From positions 1 through 64,000 of the forward strand of contig NZ_JAGTJJ010000050.1 in assembly GCF_028435365.1 (NCBI RefSeq): DNA of 64,000 bases, in the 5' to 3' direction. The translations under genes and the position numbers were made by a program. Under the pieces are notes generated by a model. That model was not told where the DNA came from, did not search any database, and worked only from the letters and a program-made list of their open reading frames with translations. Source of the stretch: Polyangium jinanense. Its GTDB lineage: Bacteria > Myxococcota > Polyangia > Polyangiales > Polyangiaceae. The number at the start of each line of letters is the position of its first letter. Positions within the stretch are counted from its first letter, which is position 1. This document shows, one piece after another, positions 25,505-34,088 of the stretch.

Positions 25505-26914
25505 TTACCGCCCTCGCCGCGGCGACGGCGAGAACGAACGCGACGGCGACGACGACGAACGCGACGGCGACGACGAACGCGAGGGCGAGATCGAAGGTCG
25601 CGAGGGCGAGGCCGAGGGCCGCGACGGCGAGACCGAGGGACGCGAGGGCGAGACCGACGGCCGCGACGGCGAGGCCGAGGGACGCGACTCGGTCGACGGG
25701 CGCGACTCGGTCGCTGGCCGCGAGGGCTTCGGCGAGGAGGCGGCCGGCCTCGACGGCGCGACCGCGGGGCGCGAGGGCGAGGCGCTCGGCGTGGACACCT
25801 CGGGGCGGCTGCCACGCACGTCACGCGGGCTGACCTCGCCGCGCGGGCTGCGATCGACCTGCACGCCACGACCCTCGGCATGCGCGCCGTTGGCCCTGGA
25901 AACGGACGGCGCGGCGACGAGCCCGCGCGACGGGGCCGGCATCGTCTTCGCCTGCGCCGTCGTGCTGCGGCGCGAATAAGCGACCGCGCGCGCATCGGGC
26001 GCCGAGCGTTTTTCCGGGGCAGCCCCGGAGGGGATCTTCGCCTCGGCGAGCGTGGGCGAGGCCGGGCGATACGACGAACGCGCGTTTGCGCCGCCGCCAC
26101 CGCCGCCCGCCGTGGGTTGGGCCGGGCGATACGGGCGCGAATGCGCGCCGATGCGGCGAACGACGTCACGATCCCGCACGACGTACGTGTGCACGTGGCG
26201 GTGGAAGACGTAGCTCGACGGGCAGAACACGAACGCCGACGACGGCGTCACCCACACGTTCACCGCGGAGCCGCCGAACCAGTACCAGGTCGGCGCCATC
26301 GGAGCCCAGCCGACGTAGCCATAATCCGTCATGCGCCACGTGACCCACGCGGGCGCATACACGCGGCCCGGGATCCAGCCCCAGCCGCGACCGCCGATCC
26401 AGGTCCAGCGACCGTAATGGAACGGGATGTAGCCCCAGTCGTAATCGCTGACCCACATCCAGTTGCTGTCGGCGTCGAGCTCCCAGTGGCCCGCGGTCTG
26501 ATACGGCGCGAAGTCCGATCCGACGACGCTCGCGCTCGGCACCCAGACCGTGCCGTACGTGCCATCGTCGACCCACGTGCCGTAGGCCGCGAGCGGCTCG
26601 CGGAAATCGTTGAGCGCGGCCGGATCCGTGTCGACGTATTCGTCGGCCGACACCGACACGCTGACCTGCGCGTCCACGGCTTGCGTGGGCTGGAAGCCAG
26701 CGGCATTCGGGGCGGTGTTCTCCTCGGGCGCGTCGCTCGTCCAGCCCTGGGGCAGGCCCGCGGGTGTATCCGCTTGGACTGCCAGAGGTGTGAACGAAAG
26801 TGCTGCCGCGAGGAGCGACAGCGCGACAGAAGTGAAGCGACGCCCTGGCAAGGCGGGCCGGGGCGCGGGGCGATCGTTGCTGGGCGACGTCTCGGCAAAG
26901 CGCATGGCGTTCAT
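25505..26914 (-). CDS. Secreted DUF6600-like Trp-rich protein with Ser-Arg-Pro tail
   Basis: 469 residues. Signal peptide near residues 27-48 (SVALSLLAAALSFTPLAVQA). The central domain, about residues 100-270, has the repeating aromatic pattern of the DUF6600/YXWGxxxxW proteins: LAAYGTWVDDGTYGTVWVP, WVSDYDWGYIPFHYGRW, GWGWIPGRVYAPAWVTW. A Gly-rich and basic linker follows, then about 85 residues of tandem SPSRPSx heptads. This family is secreted and common in myxobacteria and other proteobacteria; its role is unproven, probably envelope or matrix. The tail is Arg-rich and could bind polyanions. Divergent from the gene at 27152 across 237 bases in which I see no other gene. Confidence 0.8.
   Translation of the reverse strand: MNAMRFAETSPSNDRPAPRPALPGRRFTSVALSLLAAALSFTPLAVQADTPAGLPQGWTSDAPEENTAPNAAGFQPTQAVDAQVSVSVSADEYVDTDPAALNDFREPLAAYGTWVDDGTYGTVWVPSASVVGSDFAPYQTAGHWELDADSNWMWVSDYDWGYIPFHYGRWTWIGGRGWGWIPGRVYAPAWVTWRMTDYGYVGWAPMAPTWYWFGGSAVNVWVTPSSAFVFCPSSYVFHRHVHTYVVRDRDVVRRIGAHSRPYRPAQPTAGGGGGGANARSSYRPASPTLAEAKIPSGAAPEKRSAPDARAVAYSRRSTTAQAKTMPAPSRGLVAAPSVSRANGAHAEGRGVQVDRSPRGEVSPRDVRGSRPEVSTPSASPSRPAVAPSRPAASSPKPSRPATESRPSTESRPSASPSRPSVSPSRPSVSPSRPSASPSRPSISPSRSSSPSRSSSSPSRSFSPSPRRGR
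25508..25730. repeat. 21-base tandem repeats coding SPSRPSx heptads
   Basis: Coding-strand repeats of about 21 bases give variants of Ser-Pro-Ser-Arg-Pro-Ser-(Val/Ala/Ile). The + strand appears as repeating gacggcgag/gaccgaggg units. Third-position drift shows the copies are old but still in frame. The opposite strand is open too and would give a highly acidic Gly/Glu/Asp peptide, a mirror artefact. Confidence 0.8.
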
Positions 26915-27151
26915 GATGATGGGACCTCGTCGAAGCAGTTGCCAGAGCGGAAGCGCTCGTCGCTACGGTCTTGCAAACGTCGTTCCGCGCCGTGATCCCT
27001 TGGACGGGCGAGGGGCGGGATCGTTGCTGCGCCTCGTGATCTCGGCCCGCGGGGCGCTCAGAGGTCGGGGCGCGAACCTGCCTGCGCAGGATCTTCGTTC
27101 CGATGCAGGTCCCAGTTCCAACGGCCCCTGCAGTGCATGTAAGGTGGCCCC

Positions 27152-28717
27152 GTGCGTGCACGGCAAGGATGGGCAGGGCTTTTCGCGTTCGCGATGGGCT
27201 TTTCCCTCGCGGGCGCTTCATCGGCCCAGGAAAACAAGGCCCGTCTCGACGAGGGCATCCGCATCGACCAGCTCCAGCCGGCCTCGCCGGAGAGCCCCTT
27301 CCTTCGTGCGCTCGGACCTCACGAGAAGGGCCCGAACACCATCGAGTTCGCGTTCGGCCTGTCGTTCGACTACGGCATGGGGCTGCTCAAGGCCGTCACC
27401 GTCGATGGGCAAGGCGGCGAGAACGTCGCGGCGACGCCCGTCAAAAACGCGCTGCTCGCGCACGTCGGCGGCTCGATCACGCCGCTGCCCTGGCTCACCG
27501 TCGACCTCGCGCTCCCCGTCGCGCTCTTCATCAACGGCGACGAGCCGTTCGACAAGTACGGCGTCCTCATCCGTCAGTCCGAGACGTTCGGCGTCGGAGA
27601 TCTCCGTGCAGGTCTCCATTTCCGTCCGGTCGACACGAAGGCCTTCACGTTCGTCGCGGGCGCACGGTTCTGGGCGCCTGTCGGGTCAACGGCGTCGTTC
27701 CTCTCGGACAAGAGGCTTCGCGCCGAGGTGGATCTCGGCATTGCGAGCGAGAAGGACCGGCTGCGGTGGGGTTGCACGGCGTTCGTGTCGCCCCTGTTCT
27801 TCATCGATGTCGCCGGCTCCGACGGCGAGCGGATCGCGCTCGCGTGCGCCGCGCAGTTCCGCGCCGCGTCGTTTCTGTGGGTCGGGCTCGAGCCGAGCTT
27901 CGCGATGTTCAACCAGACCCACGCGTCCGTGGACGCGGGCAAGGATCCTCCGAGCTCGATCGATCTGCAGATCGAGCCGCTCGCATCGGTGCGCATGGCG
28001 TTCGGCGGGATGCAGATCGGTGTGAGCGGCGGGCCCGGGTTCGGCGGCGCCGCGGGCGCGCCGGGCTTCCGCGGGGTCCTGAGCCTCGCGTACGTCGGCG
28101 GGGGACGGCCCAAGCCGGTCGCGCCCAAGGGGCCGCCGGATGGCGACCTCGACAAGATCCCCGACGCCGAAGACGCCTGCCCTGCCGAGGCGGGGCCCGA
28201 GAACGCGGATCCGAAGAAGCGCGGCTGTCCGTCGAGCGACAAGGACGGCGACAACATCATCGACGAAGAGGACGCTTGCCCGCAGAGCCCGGGCGTCAAG
28301 CACGCGAGCGCCGAGGCGAACGGTTGTCCGGACGTCGACAACGATCAGCTCCCGGAGCCCGTGGACAAGTGCCCCGTGGAGCCGGGGCCGGCGCCCGAGG
28401 GCTGCCCGAAGTACGCGCGGCTCAAGGGAGAATCGTTCGAGATCAAACCGCCGATCAAGTTCAGCACGGGCGATCAGCTCACGCCCGAGGGGCAAGCGGC
28501 GCTCGAGGAGATCGCGGCGACGATGCGCGCGAACCCGAAGATCGAGCAGGTCAGCGTCTCGCTCGGCACGAAGGGCGTGAGCGCGGACCTCAGCGATCGG
28601 CGGGCGCAGGCGATCATCTTCGTGCTGCGGTCGGGTAGCCTCGACTCGAACCGCTACGAGCTCGTCCTGCGCGACGATCTGCGTGCGGGTACCGTTCAGG
28701 CGCGCATCATCAAGTAG
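27152..28717 (+). CDS. OmpA-like outer-membrane protein with TSP3 repeats
   Basis: 521 residues. A signal peptide (FAFAMGFSLAGASSAQ) precedes a predicted N-terminal barrel of about 300 residues. Then come about three thrombospondin type-3-like calcium repeats (DGDLDKIPDAEDACP; DKDGDNIIDEEDACP; DVDNDQLPEPVDKCP) with paired Cys, and a C-terminal OmpA-type peptidoglycan-binding domain (about 415-521). The OmpA domain is divergent: SDRRAQAIIFVL aligns with the usual LSxRRAxAV motif, but the preceding G-x-TD is GTKGVS. GTG start preceded by AAGGTGG. The TMTC-like gene follows after 4 bases, so the two are one operon. Confidence 0.85.
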   Translation: MRARQGWAGLFAFAMGFSLAGASSAQENKARLDEGIRIDQLQPASPESPFLRALGPHEKGPNTIEFAFGLSFDYGMGLLKAVTVDGQGGENVAATPVKNALLAHVGGSITPLPWLTVDLALPVALFINGDEPFDKYGVLIRQSETFGVGDLRAGLHFRPVDTKAFTFVAGARFWAPVGSTASFLSDKRLRAEVDLGIASEKDRLRWGCTAFVSPLFFIDVAGSDGERIALACAAQFRAASFLWVGLEPSFAMFNQTHASVDAGKDPPSSIDLQIEPLASVRMAFGGMQIGVSGGPGFGGAAGAPGFRGVLSLAYVGGGRPKPVAPKGPPDGDLDKIPDAEDACPAEAGPENADPKKRGCPSSDKDGDNIIDEEDACPQSPGVKHASAEANGCPDVDNDQLPEPVDKCPVEPGPAPEGCPKYARLKGESFEIKPPIKFSTGDQLTPEGQAALEEIAATMRANPKIEQVSVSLGTKGVSADLSDRRAQAIIFVLRSGSLDSNRYELVLRDDLRAGTVQARIIK

Positions 28718-28721
28718 GACC

Positions 28722-30428
28722 ATGACCCGAGCGAAGGCAGCTCTGTCCCGCGGCGCGCTCGCGCTCGTCGCGGCGGCTGCCTTCTTCGGGCATGCGCGCG
28801 CGATCGGCGCGGGCTTCGTCTTCGATGATCGCGGCGCGATCCAGGAGAACCCGGTCGTGCAGGGCGACCTCGATCTCGGGGCGCTCTTCGGCTCGGATTT
28901 CTGGGGGCGTCCGCCGGGCGAGGGGCCGGGGACGTGGCGGCCGCTCGTCGTGCTCTCGTTCTGGCTGAACAAGCACATCACGGGCGGGTTTCACGAGACG
29001 AACCTCCTCTTGCACGCGGCGACGTCGGTGGTGCTCGCGCTCGCGCTTTCGCGGCACACGGGGCGGACGACGTTCGCCGTCGTCGCGGCGATGGTGTTCG
29101 GCGTGCTCGGCGTCAACACGGAGGCCGTGGTGGGGCTCGTGGGGCGCGCGGACGTGATGGCGGCAGGGCTAGGGTGGCTCGCGTGGTTCGTCGCGGGGCG
29201 CGCGGACGAGCCAGAGGAGCCTCGGAGCAGCCTGTGGGCGGCGCTCGCGTTTGCGGGGGCGCTCGCCTCCAAGGAGTCCGCGATCGTCTTTCCGCTGTTT
29301 CTTTTCCTGGCCGATCGGCTCCTCGCGCCGCCGGGGCGCGCGCCACGGATCCTTTCGGCGCGGTACGGTTCTCTCGTCGCCGCGGCGGTCCTCGTGATCG
29401 CGTTGCGCACCGTGGCCTTCGCGTCGCCGCTCGCCGCGGTTTCTCGCGAGCTCCAGGCAAACCCGCTGCTCGCCGAGGGATGGGGGCCGCGGATCTTTAC
29501 CTCGCTGCGGCTGTTTGCCATGGCGCTCGGCAAGATCGTCCTGCCCGTGGGTTTGTCGGCGGACTACTCGTACGCCGCGATCCTGCCCGAGCACAGCCCG
29601 TTCGCGCTGCCTGTCCTCGTCGGGGCGCTCGTGCTCGTGGGACTCGTCGTGCTTTCGATCCGCCTGCGCCGGCGAGAGCCGCTCTTCGCGCTCGCGGCCG
29701 TGATGGTGCTCGTGCCGTGGATCGTCATGAGTCAGCTCCCCTTCGTGCTGCCGACGATCTTCGCCGAGCGGCTGCTTTATCTGCCGGCCGCGGGCTTCGC
29801 GCTCATGGTTGCGCGGATCGGCGAGTGGATGCTGGAGCGAACGCCGGGGGGGCTCGTTTTCCCCGCAGCATCCGCGGGGAAGGGGAAGAAGCGCGCGGCG
29901 CAGAAGCGGCCGAAGGTGGAGCCGGCGAACCTGCGCTCGTTCGTGCTCGTGCTCGGCCCCGTGATGCTCGCCAATCTGGCGCTCGCGTGGAGCCGCGCCG
30001 CGGACTGGGAGAACGATCGGACGCTGTTCGCGTCGGCGATGGAGGTCGTGCCGAGGTCGGCGCGGGCGCATCACAACTACGGCTCGGCGCTGCTCAACGA
30101 GGGCAAGTCCGCCGCGTCGATCGCGTCGTTCGAGCGTGCCGTCGAGATCCTCCCGACGTGGTCCGAGCCGCACGCGCAGCTCGGGGTGGCGATGCTCGAC
30201 ACGGGGCGCGTGCGCGAGGCGGAAGAGCACTTCCGCAAGGCCGTGGAGCTCGATCCGGACTCGACGAAGGCCGTCTTCAACCTCTCGGTTTTCCTCGCCC
30301 GGCAAGGCCGACTCGAAGAGGTGCGGGCGAACCTCGCGCCCTTCGTCGAGCGTCACCCGAACCGCGCCCGCGAGGCCGCGCTACTCCGTCAAATCGAGGC
30401 GGATCTGCGTTCCCCGCAGCGCCCCTGA
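28722..30428 (+). CDS. TMTC-like membrane protein (GT-C fold) with TPR repeats
   Basis: 568 residues. The N-terminal half is polytopic, with the GT-C glycosyltransferase pattern of the TMTC/DUF1736 proteins: VFDDRGAIQENP with the Asp pair D35-D36, then DFWGRPP and WRPLVVLSFWLNK, and H-x3-N-x3-H (HETNLLLHA). The C-terminal part has TPR repeats (RAHHNYGSALLNEGKSAASI; EPHAQLGVAMLDTGRVREAE). Eukaryotic TMTC1-4 are O-mannosyltransferases of cadherins; bacterial homologues are poorly studied. Here it probably transfers a sugar from a lipid carrier to an exported protein, but that is inference. The ATG is 4 bases after the OmpA-like gene. Convergent with the next gene, with 4 bases between stops. 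Confidence 0.82.
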   Translation: MTRAKAALSRGALALVAAAAFFGHARAIGAGFVFDDRGAIQENPVVQGDLDLGALFGSDFWGRPPGEGPGTWRPLVVLSFWLNKHITGGFHETNLLLHAATSVVLALALSRHTGRTTFAVVAAMVFGVLGVNTEAVVGLVGRADVMAAGLGWLAWFVAGRADEPEEPRSSLWAALAFAGALASKESAIVFPLFLFLADRLLAPPGRAPRILSARYGSLVAAAVLVIALRTVAFASPLAAVSRELQANPLLAEGWGPRIFTSLRLFAMALGKIVLPVGLSADYSYAAILPEHSPFALPVLVGALVLVGLVVLSIRLRRREPLFALAAVMVLVPWIVMSQLPFVLPTIFAERLLYLPAAGFALMVARIGEWMLERTPGGLVFPAASAGKGKKRAAQKRPKVEPANLRSFVLVLGPVMLANLALAWSRAADWENDRTLFASAMEVVPRSARAHHNYGSALLNEGKSAASIASFERAVEILPTWSEPHAQLGVAMLDTGRVREAEEHFRKAVELDPDSTKAVFNLSVFLARQGRLEEVRANLAPFVERHPNRAREAALLRQIEADLRSPQRP

Positions 30429-30432
30429 CGCT

Positions 30433-33400
30433 TCATTCGTCGTCGTCCCAGCTCCGACGCGCCGCCGCCGCGTCGCCCTCGGGCGGCGGTTTTTCTCCCG
30501 TCGGGTTCGAGCTTTTGCGCAGCCGCGCGAGCTCGTCTTCCGCCATCGAGAGCCGGCGATCCGCCTCGCGTAGCCGGCCGCTCACCACGCGCAGGACGCC
30601 CATCGCGATCTCGGCCGTGTCGTGCACTGCAGCGCTGAAATCCTCGCCCGACACGCGCAGGAGCTCCACGGGTTCGAGGCTCACCGCCGTCGCGGCGCGG
30701 GGCTCGCGATCGATGATCGACGTCTCGCCGAAGACTTCGTTCGCACCGAGCCGCACGACCTCCTTGCCCTCGACGCGCAGGCTCACCGAGCCCGAGATGA
30801 TGAAGTAGAGCGCGGCGCCCGAATCGCCTTGCCGGAAGATCACCTCGCCGCGCGGCAGGCCGAGCACCTCCGAGGTCCGCGCAAGGCCCACGAGCTCATC
30901 GCCCGAGATCTTCGAGAGGATCGGGACACGCTGCAAAAAGAGGACTTTTTCGATCGTCGTGTACATGCCGTCTCCCGCGTCGATCCCGCTCCGCCCCGTC
31001 CTCGCAAAGTACGCAGCCCACCGCGCGACGACCCGATCCGGATCCGCCGAAAGGGCCCGGAGTTTTTCCTCCGCGCCCTCGGCACGCGTCTCGACCACCG
31101 CGATCGCCGCAGCCTCGCGCACGAGCGGATCGGGCGCGTCGAGCGCGACGAGCGCGTCCTTCGCGCACGCCTCGATCCGGTGCGCCGCGACCGCTTCGAG
31201 CACGAGCGCGGCGCGGTACGGGTCGTTCGACTGGAGCTCGGATCGCACGAAGGTCACGACGTCGTCCGTGCTCGGAGCCGCGCCGCCGCGCGGCAGGCCC
31301 TCGGCGAGCTCCAGGTAGCGCTCGAAGAGCGCGACGAGCCGCGCGCCGCGCCGGCGATCGAGCAGCGATTCGAGCACCTCGAAGGCGTTCGCCCGGAGCG
31401 AGCGATCCTTGCCGAAGACGTGCGTCCGCACGCCGGCCACGACCTCGCGCGGGTAGACGAGCTCGCAGAGGCGCAGGATGCGGATGAGGCCCTTGCGCAG
31501 GCGGCGCTCGACGTGCGCGTCGAGCAGCGGGCGCGCGAGGCGAGGGCGGACCAGGAGGTAGGCGTCACGCTCGCGCTCGTGCGTCTGGGCTTCGCGTTCG
31601 ATGCGCTCGCGGATGGGCTCGAGCGGCGCAGGCGGCGCACCAAGCGCGAGGCGCAGCCGCGAGGCAGAGGCGAGCACCTTCTGCCTGACCCGGTCGTCCG
31701 GTTCGTCCACCCGATCGAGCAGCGCGGCGAGTGCGGCGCTCGTGCCGATCCGCGAGAAAAGTCGTGGGATCGCGAGGCGCACGGTCGCATCCGCACCCGG
31801 ATCGGAGAGCGTCGCCACGAGCCGCGGGATCGCGCGATCGCCGAGCGCCACGATGGCATTCGACGCGGCCTTCCCGAGCGTGTGATCGGCGAGCGCTTCG
31901 CAGAGGAGCGGCAAGAGCTTCGGCGCGGCTACCGTCGCCGAGGCCGAGAGCGCAGCCTTTCTGACGGCCGGATCTGCGTCGGCGAGCAGCCGCGCGACCG
32001 CGCGTTCGAGCTGCGGTTGTCCCACCAAACCAAGCACCCGCGCGGCCGTCACGCGCTCGGCGGGATCCTCGCTGTCGAGCAGATCTCGCAGCCTCGGCGC
32101 GCCTTCCAGCATCCCGCCGAGCCCGCCGTGACGGAGCAGCGCCGCGATCGACGCGGCCCGCACGGCCTCGTCACCCCCTCGCGTCGCGAGCGCGCAAAGC
32201 TCCTCGTGTGCGTCTTCGCCGAGCGCGTTCGCCAGGAGCTCGACCGCGATGCCTCGGACCTCGGGATCGGTATCTTCGAGCCGTTCGCGGGCCAGCGTCG
32301 CGGCGTCGGGGTGCCCCACGGCGCGGGAGGTGCGGAGCGCCGCGGCCCGCACGCGCGACGAGACGTGCCGCGTGAGCGCGGGCAGCGCCTCGCGGACGCG
32401 CGCCGGATCGAGCTGCCGCAGCCGATCGAGGGCGAAGAGCACCTGCGGCGCATCGAGGCTCGACAGCGCCCCCGCGAGCGCGGCCACGGCCCTGCCGCCG
32501 CGCTGGGGCATCTCCGGCGTGAGCTTGCCGCGCAGGAGCGTCCCCTGCATCGCCTCCACGTAGCCGCGCCGCACCGTGAGCAGGAGCGGCAGGATCGTGA
32601 GGCCGATCGGCAGCGTCACGTAGCCGAGTTTCGCCGCGGCCGTGATGAGCGAAGCTCCCGGCTGTGCTTCGTTCGCCGAGGGGCTGAACGCGAGCAGCAG
32701 CGCCGCGCCGACGCCGCAGCCGAGAGGCTTCATGATCGCGGACGCGAGCGTTCGCACCCGATCCCGGAGCGCCGCGGGGAACGGGAAGAACAGGATCTGC
32801 AGCGTCACGTCGAAGATCGAGAACTGCAGCGCGTTGTCGCTCGCCTTGAGCACCGCCGCGAGCGGCATCGAGGGGAAGGCGAGGAGCAGCGTCGTGCTCG
32901 CGAGGAACGCGATGGGCATCGTGGCCGCGCCGCCGAGCACGCCCGCGCGATCGAGCATCCGCGGCGTGACCACGAGCTGGACGAAGAGCCCGACGATCCC
33001 GATGACGCCGTAAAACGTGCCCATGAACCGCGCGAGCGAATCGCGGTCCGGGTACGACGTGCGGGCGATCGCCTTGAACTGGTAATCGCCGACCGTGAGG
33101 ATCGTGTAGACGACCAGGATCGTCACGGCGAGGGCGCCGACGTACCGCGAGTTGAAGAGCGGCGTCTGCTCTTGCTTTTGCGCGTTCGGCCGATCGTCGG
33201 CGCGGCTCCGCGAGGTCGTGCCGTGCCTTCGCGCGACGATGCGGCAGAGGAGGGCCACGCCGAGCAGGGCCGCGACGAGCACGAAGATGAGGTTTTCCGC
33301 GCCGATGATGGGCGCGATCGCGCCCGCGCCGAGGCCCGAGACCACCGTGCCCGCGATGTGCCCCGCGCCGATCAACCCGAAGATCCGCCGGGCGCTGCGC

Positions 33401-33909
33401 GCGTCGTAGAGGTCCTGCGCGATGCTCCAGGCGAGCATGCCGGTCAGGTTCGCGATGACGTCGGCCCAGATCGCGAAGATCAGGTACGCGGGCCCGATGT
33501 CCTCGCCGATGAGCACGCGGAGCAGGACGTAACTCGCGGCCGCGCCGAGCGCGAACACCGCGCCGAAACGCGCGCGCGGCAGCTTCCGGAGCCCGCGCTC
33601 GTAGCCGAAGGCCACGACGGCCGAGACCACGCCGTACGCCATCCACATCGGCGCGATCCACGTGACGGGAAAACGCGTCAAAAAGAGCGCGTCGCGCGCG
33701 GTGCGGCCGACGACGAGCAAGAGGGCGGACAGGAAGAGCAGCGTCGACAGGAGCACGACGCGCTCGACCTCGGCCCGGCTGAGGGCGATGCCGAGGAGCG
33801 ACGACGCGGCGGCGTGGCGCGCTTTGTCCCGGTTCGTCGCGACGGTCCCCTGGCTCGGGCCTTCGTGCGGCAAGGACGGGGATGCGGTCGGGACGGGAGG
33901 TTCGGCCAC
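30433..33909 (-). CDS. Npt1-like transporter fused to HEAT repeats and cyclic-nucleotide-binding domain
   Basis: 1158 residues, three parts. Residues about 45-450: a polytopic domain of the ADP/ATP-translocase-like (Npt1/Tlc, MFS-related) family (VGRTARDALFLTRFP; DLYDARSARRIFGLIGAGHIAGTV). Residues about 480-790: tandem HEAT-type helical repeats (DTDPEVRGIAVELLANALG; DADPAVRKAALSASA). Residues about 1010-1130: a cyclic-nucleotide-binding domain with a good phosphate cassette (FGETSIIDREPRAATA). The family's nucleotide-exchange activity was shown for intracellular bacteria and plastids; free-living relatives with soluble add-ons may sense rather than transport. GTG start. Divergence from any neighbour suggests independent transcription. 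Confidence 0.85.
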   Translation of the reverse strand: MAEPPVPTASPSLPHEGPSQGTVATNRDKARHAAASSLLGIALSRAEVERVVLLSTLLFLSALLLVVGRTARDALFLTRFPVTWIAPMWMAYGVVSAVVAFGYERGLRKLPRARFGAVFALGAAASYVLLRVLIGEDIGPAYLIFAIWADVIANLTGMLAWSIAQDLYDARSARRIFGLIGAGHIAGTVVSGLGAGAIAPIIGAENLIFVLVAALLGVALLCRIVARRHGTTSRSRADDRPNAQKQEQTPLFNSRYVGALAVTILVVYTILTVGDYQFKAIARTSYPDRDSLARFMGTFYGVIGIVGLFVQLVVTPRMLDRAGVLGGAATMPIAFLASTTLLLAFPSMPLAAVLKASDNALQFSIFDVTLQILFFPFPAALRDRVRTLASAIMKPLGCGVGAALLLAFSPSANEAQPGASLITAAAKLGYVTLPIGLTILPLLLTVRRGYVEAMQGTLLRGKLTPEMPQRGGRAVAALAGALSSLDAPQVLFALDRLRQLDPARVREALPALTRHVSSRVRAAALRTSRAVGHPDAATLARERLEDTDPEVRGIAVELLANALGEDAHEELCALATRGGDEAVRAASIAALLRHGGLGGMLEGAPRLRDLLDSEDPAERVTAARVLGLVGQPQLERAVARLLADADPAVRKAALSASATVAAPKLLPLLCEALADHTLGKAASNAIVALGDRAIPRLVATLSDPGADATVRLAIPRLFSRIGTSAALAALLDRVDEPDDRVRQKVLASASRLRLALGAPPAPLEPIRERIEREAQTHERERDAYLLVRPRLARPLLDAHVERRLRKGLIRILRLCELVYPREVVAGVRTHVFGKDRSLRANAFEVLESLLDRRRGARLVALFERYLELAEGLPRGGAAPSTDDVVTFVRSELQSNDPYRAALVLEAVAAHRIEACAKDALVALDAPDPLVREAAAIAVVETRAEGAEEKLRALSADPDRVVARWAAYFARTGRSGIDAGDGMYTTIEKVLFLQRVPILSKISGDELVGLARTSEVLGLPRGEVIFRQGDSGAALYFIISGSVSLRVEGKEVVRLGANEVFGETSIIDREPRAATAVSLEPVELLRVSGEDFSAAVHDTAEIAMGVLRVVSGRLREADRRLSMAEDELARLRKSSNPTGEKPPPEGDAAAARRSWDDDE

Positions 33910-34088
33910 GTGGCGTGAAAGGGTAGTATACCGTAACGAGACGGTCGCCTTGGTAGGCCATGGTGGGCGCCCGGCTCCCGATGTCGGGGCAGGCCCGAGC
34001 CCGGCTGTTCGTGTTCAGGACGACCGGGCGAGCGCGACTGTGGCAACTGGGGATACGTTTTTCGCGACGAACGCGCCGTGACGCGCCG

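Noticed and set aside
25416..25979. Acidic 187-residue frame with Gly-Asp/Glu-Arg repeats on the + strand
   Set aside because: Mirror image of the SPSRPS repeats in the real minus-strand gene. No Shine-Dalgarno or signal.
24841..26169. 442-codon frame running through the small lipoprotein
   Set aside because: Its upstream 240 codons are out of frame with the DUF6600-like gene and give Arg/Pro low complexity. Only the part from 25452 has a signal peptide and domain.
30622..33918. 1098-codon open frame on the + strand
   Set aside because: Antisense to the Npt1/HEAT/cNMP protein. Composition is Arg/Glu/His-rich low complexity as expected of a shadow frame.
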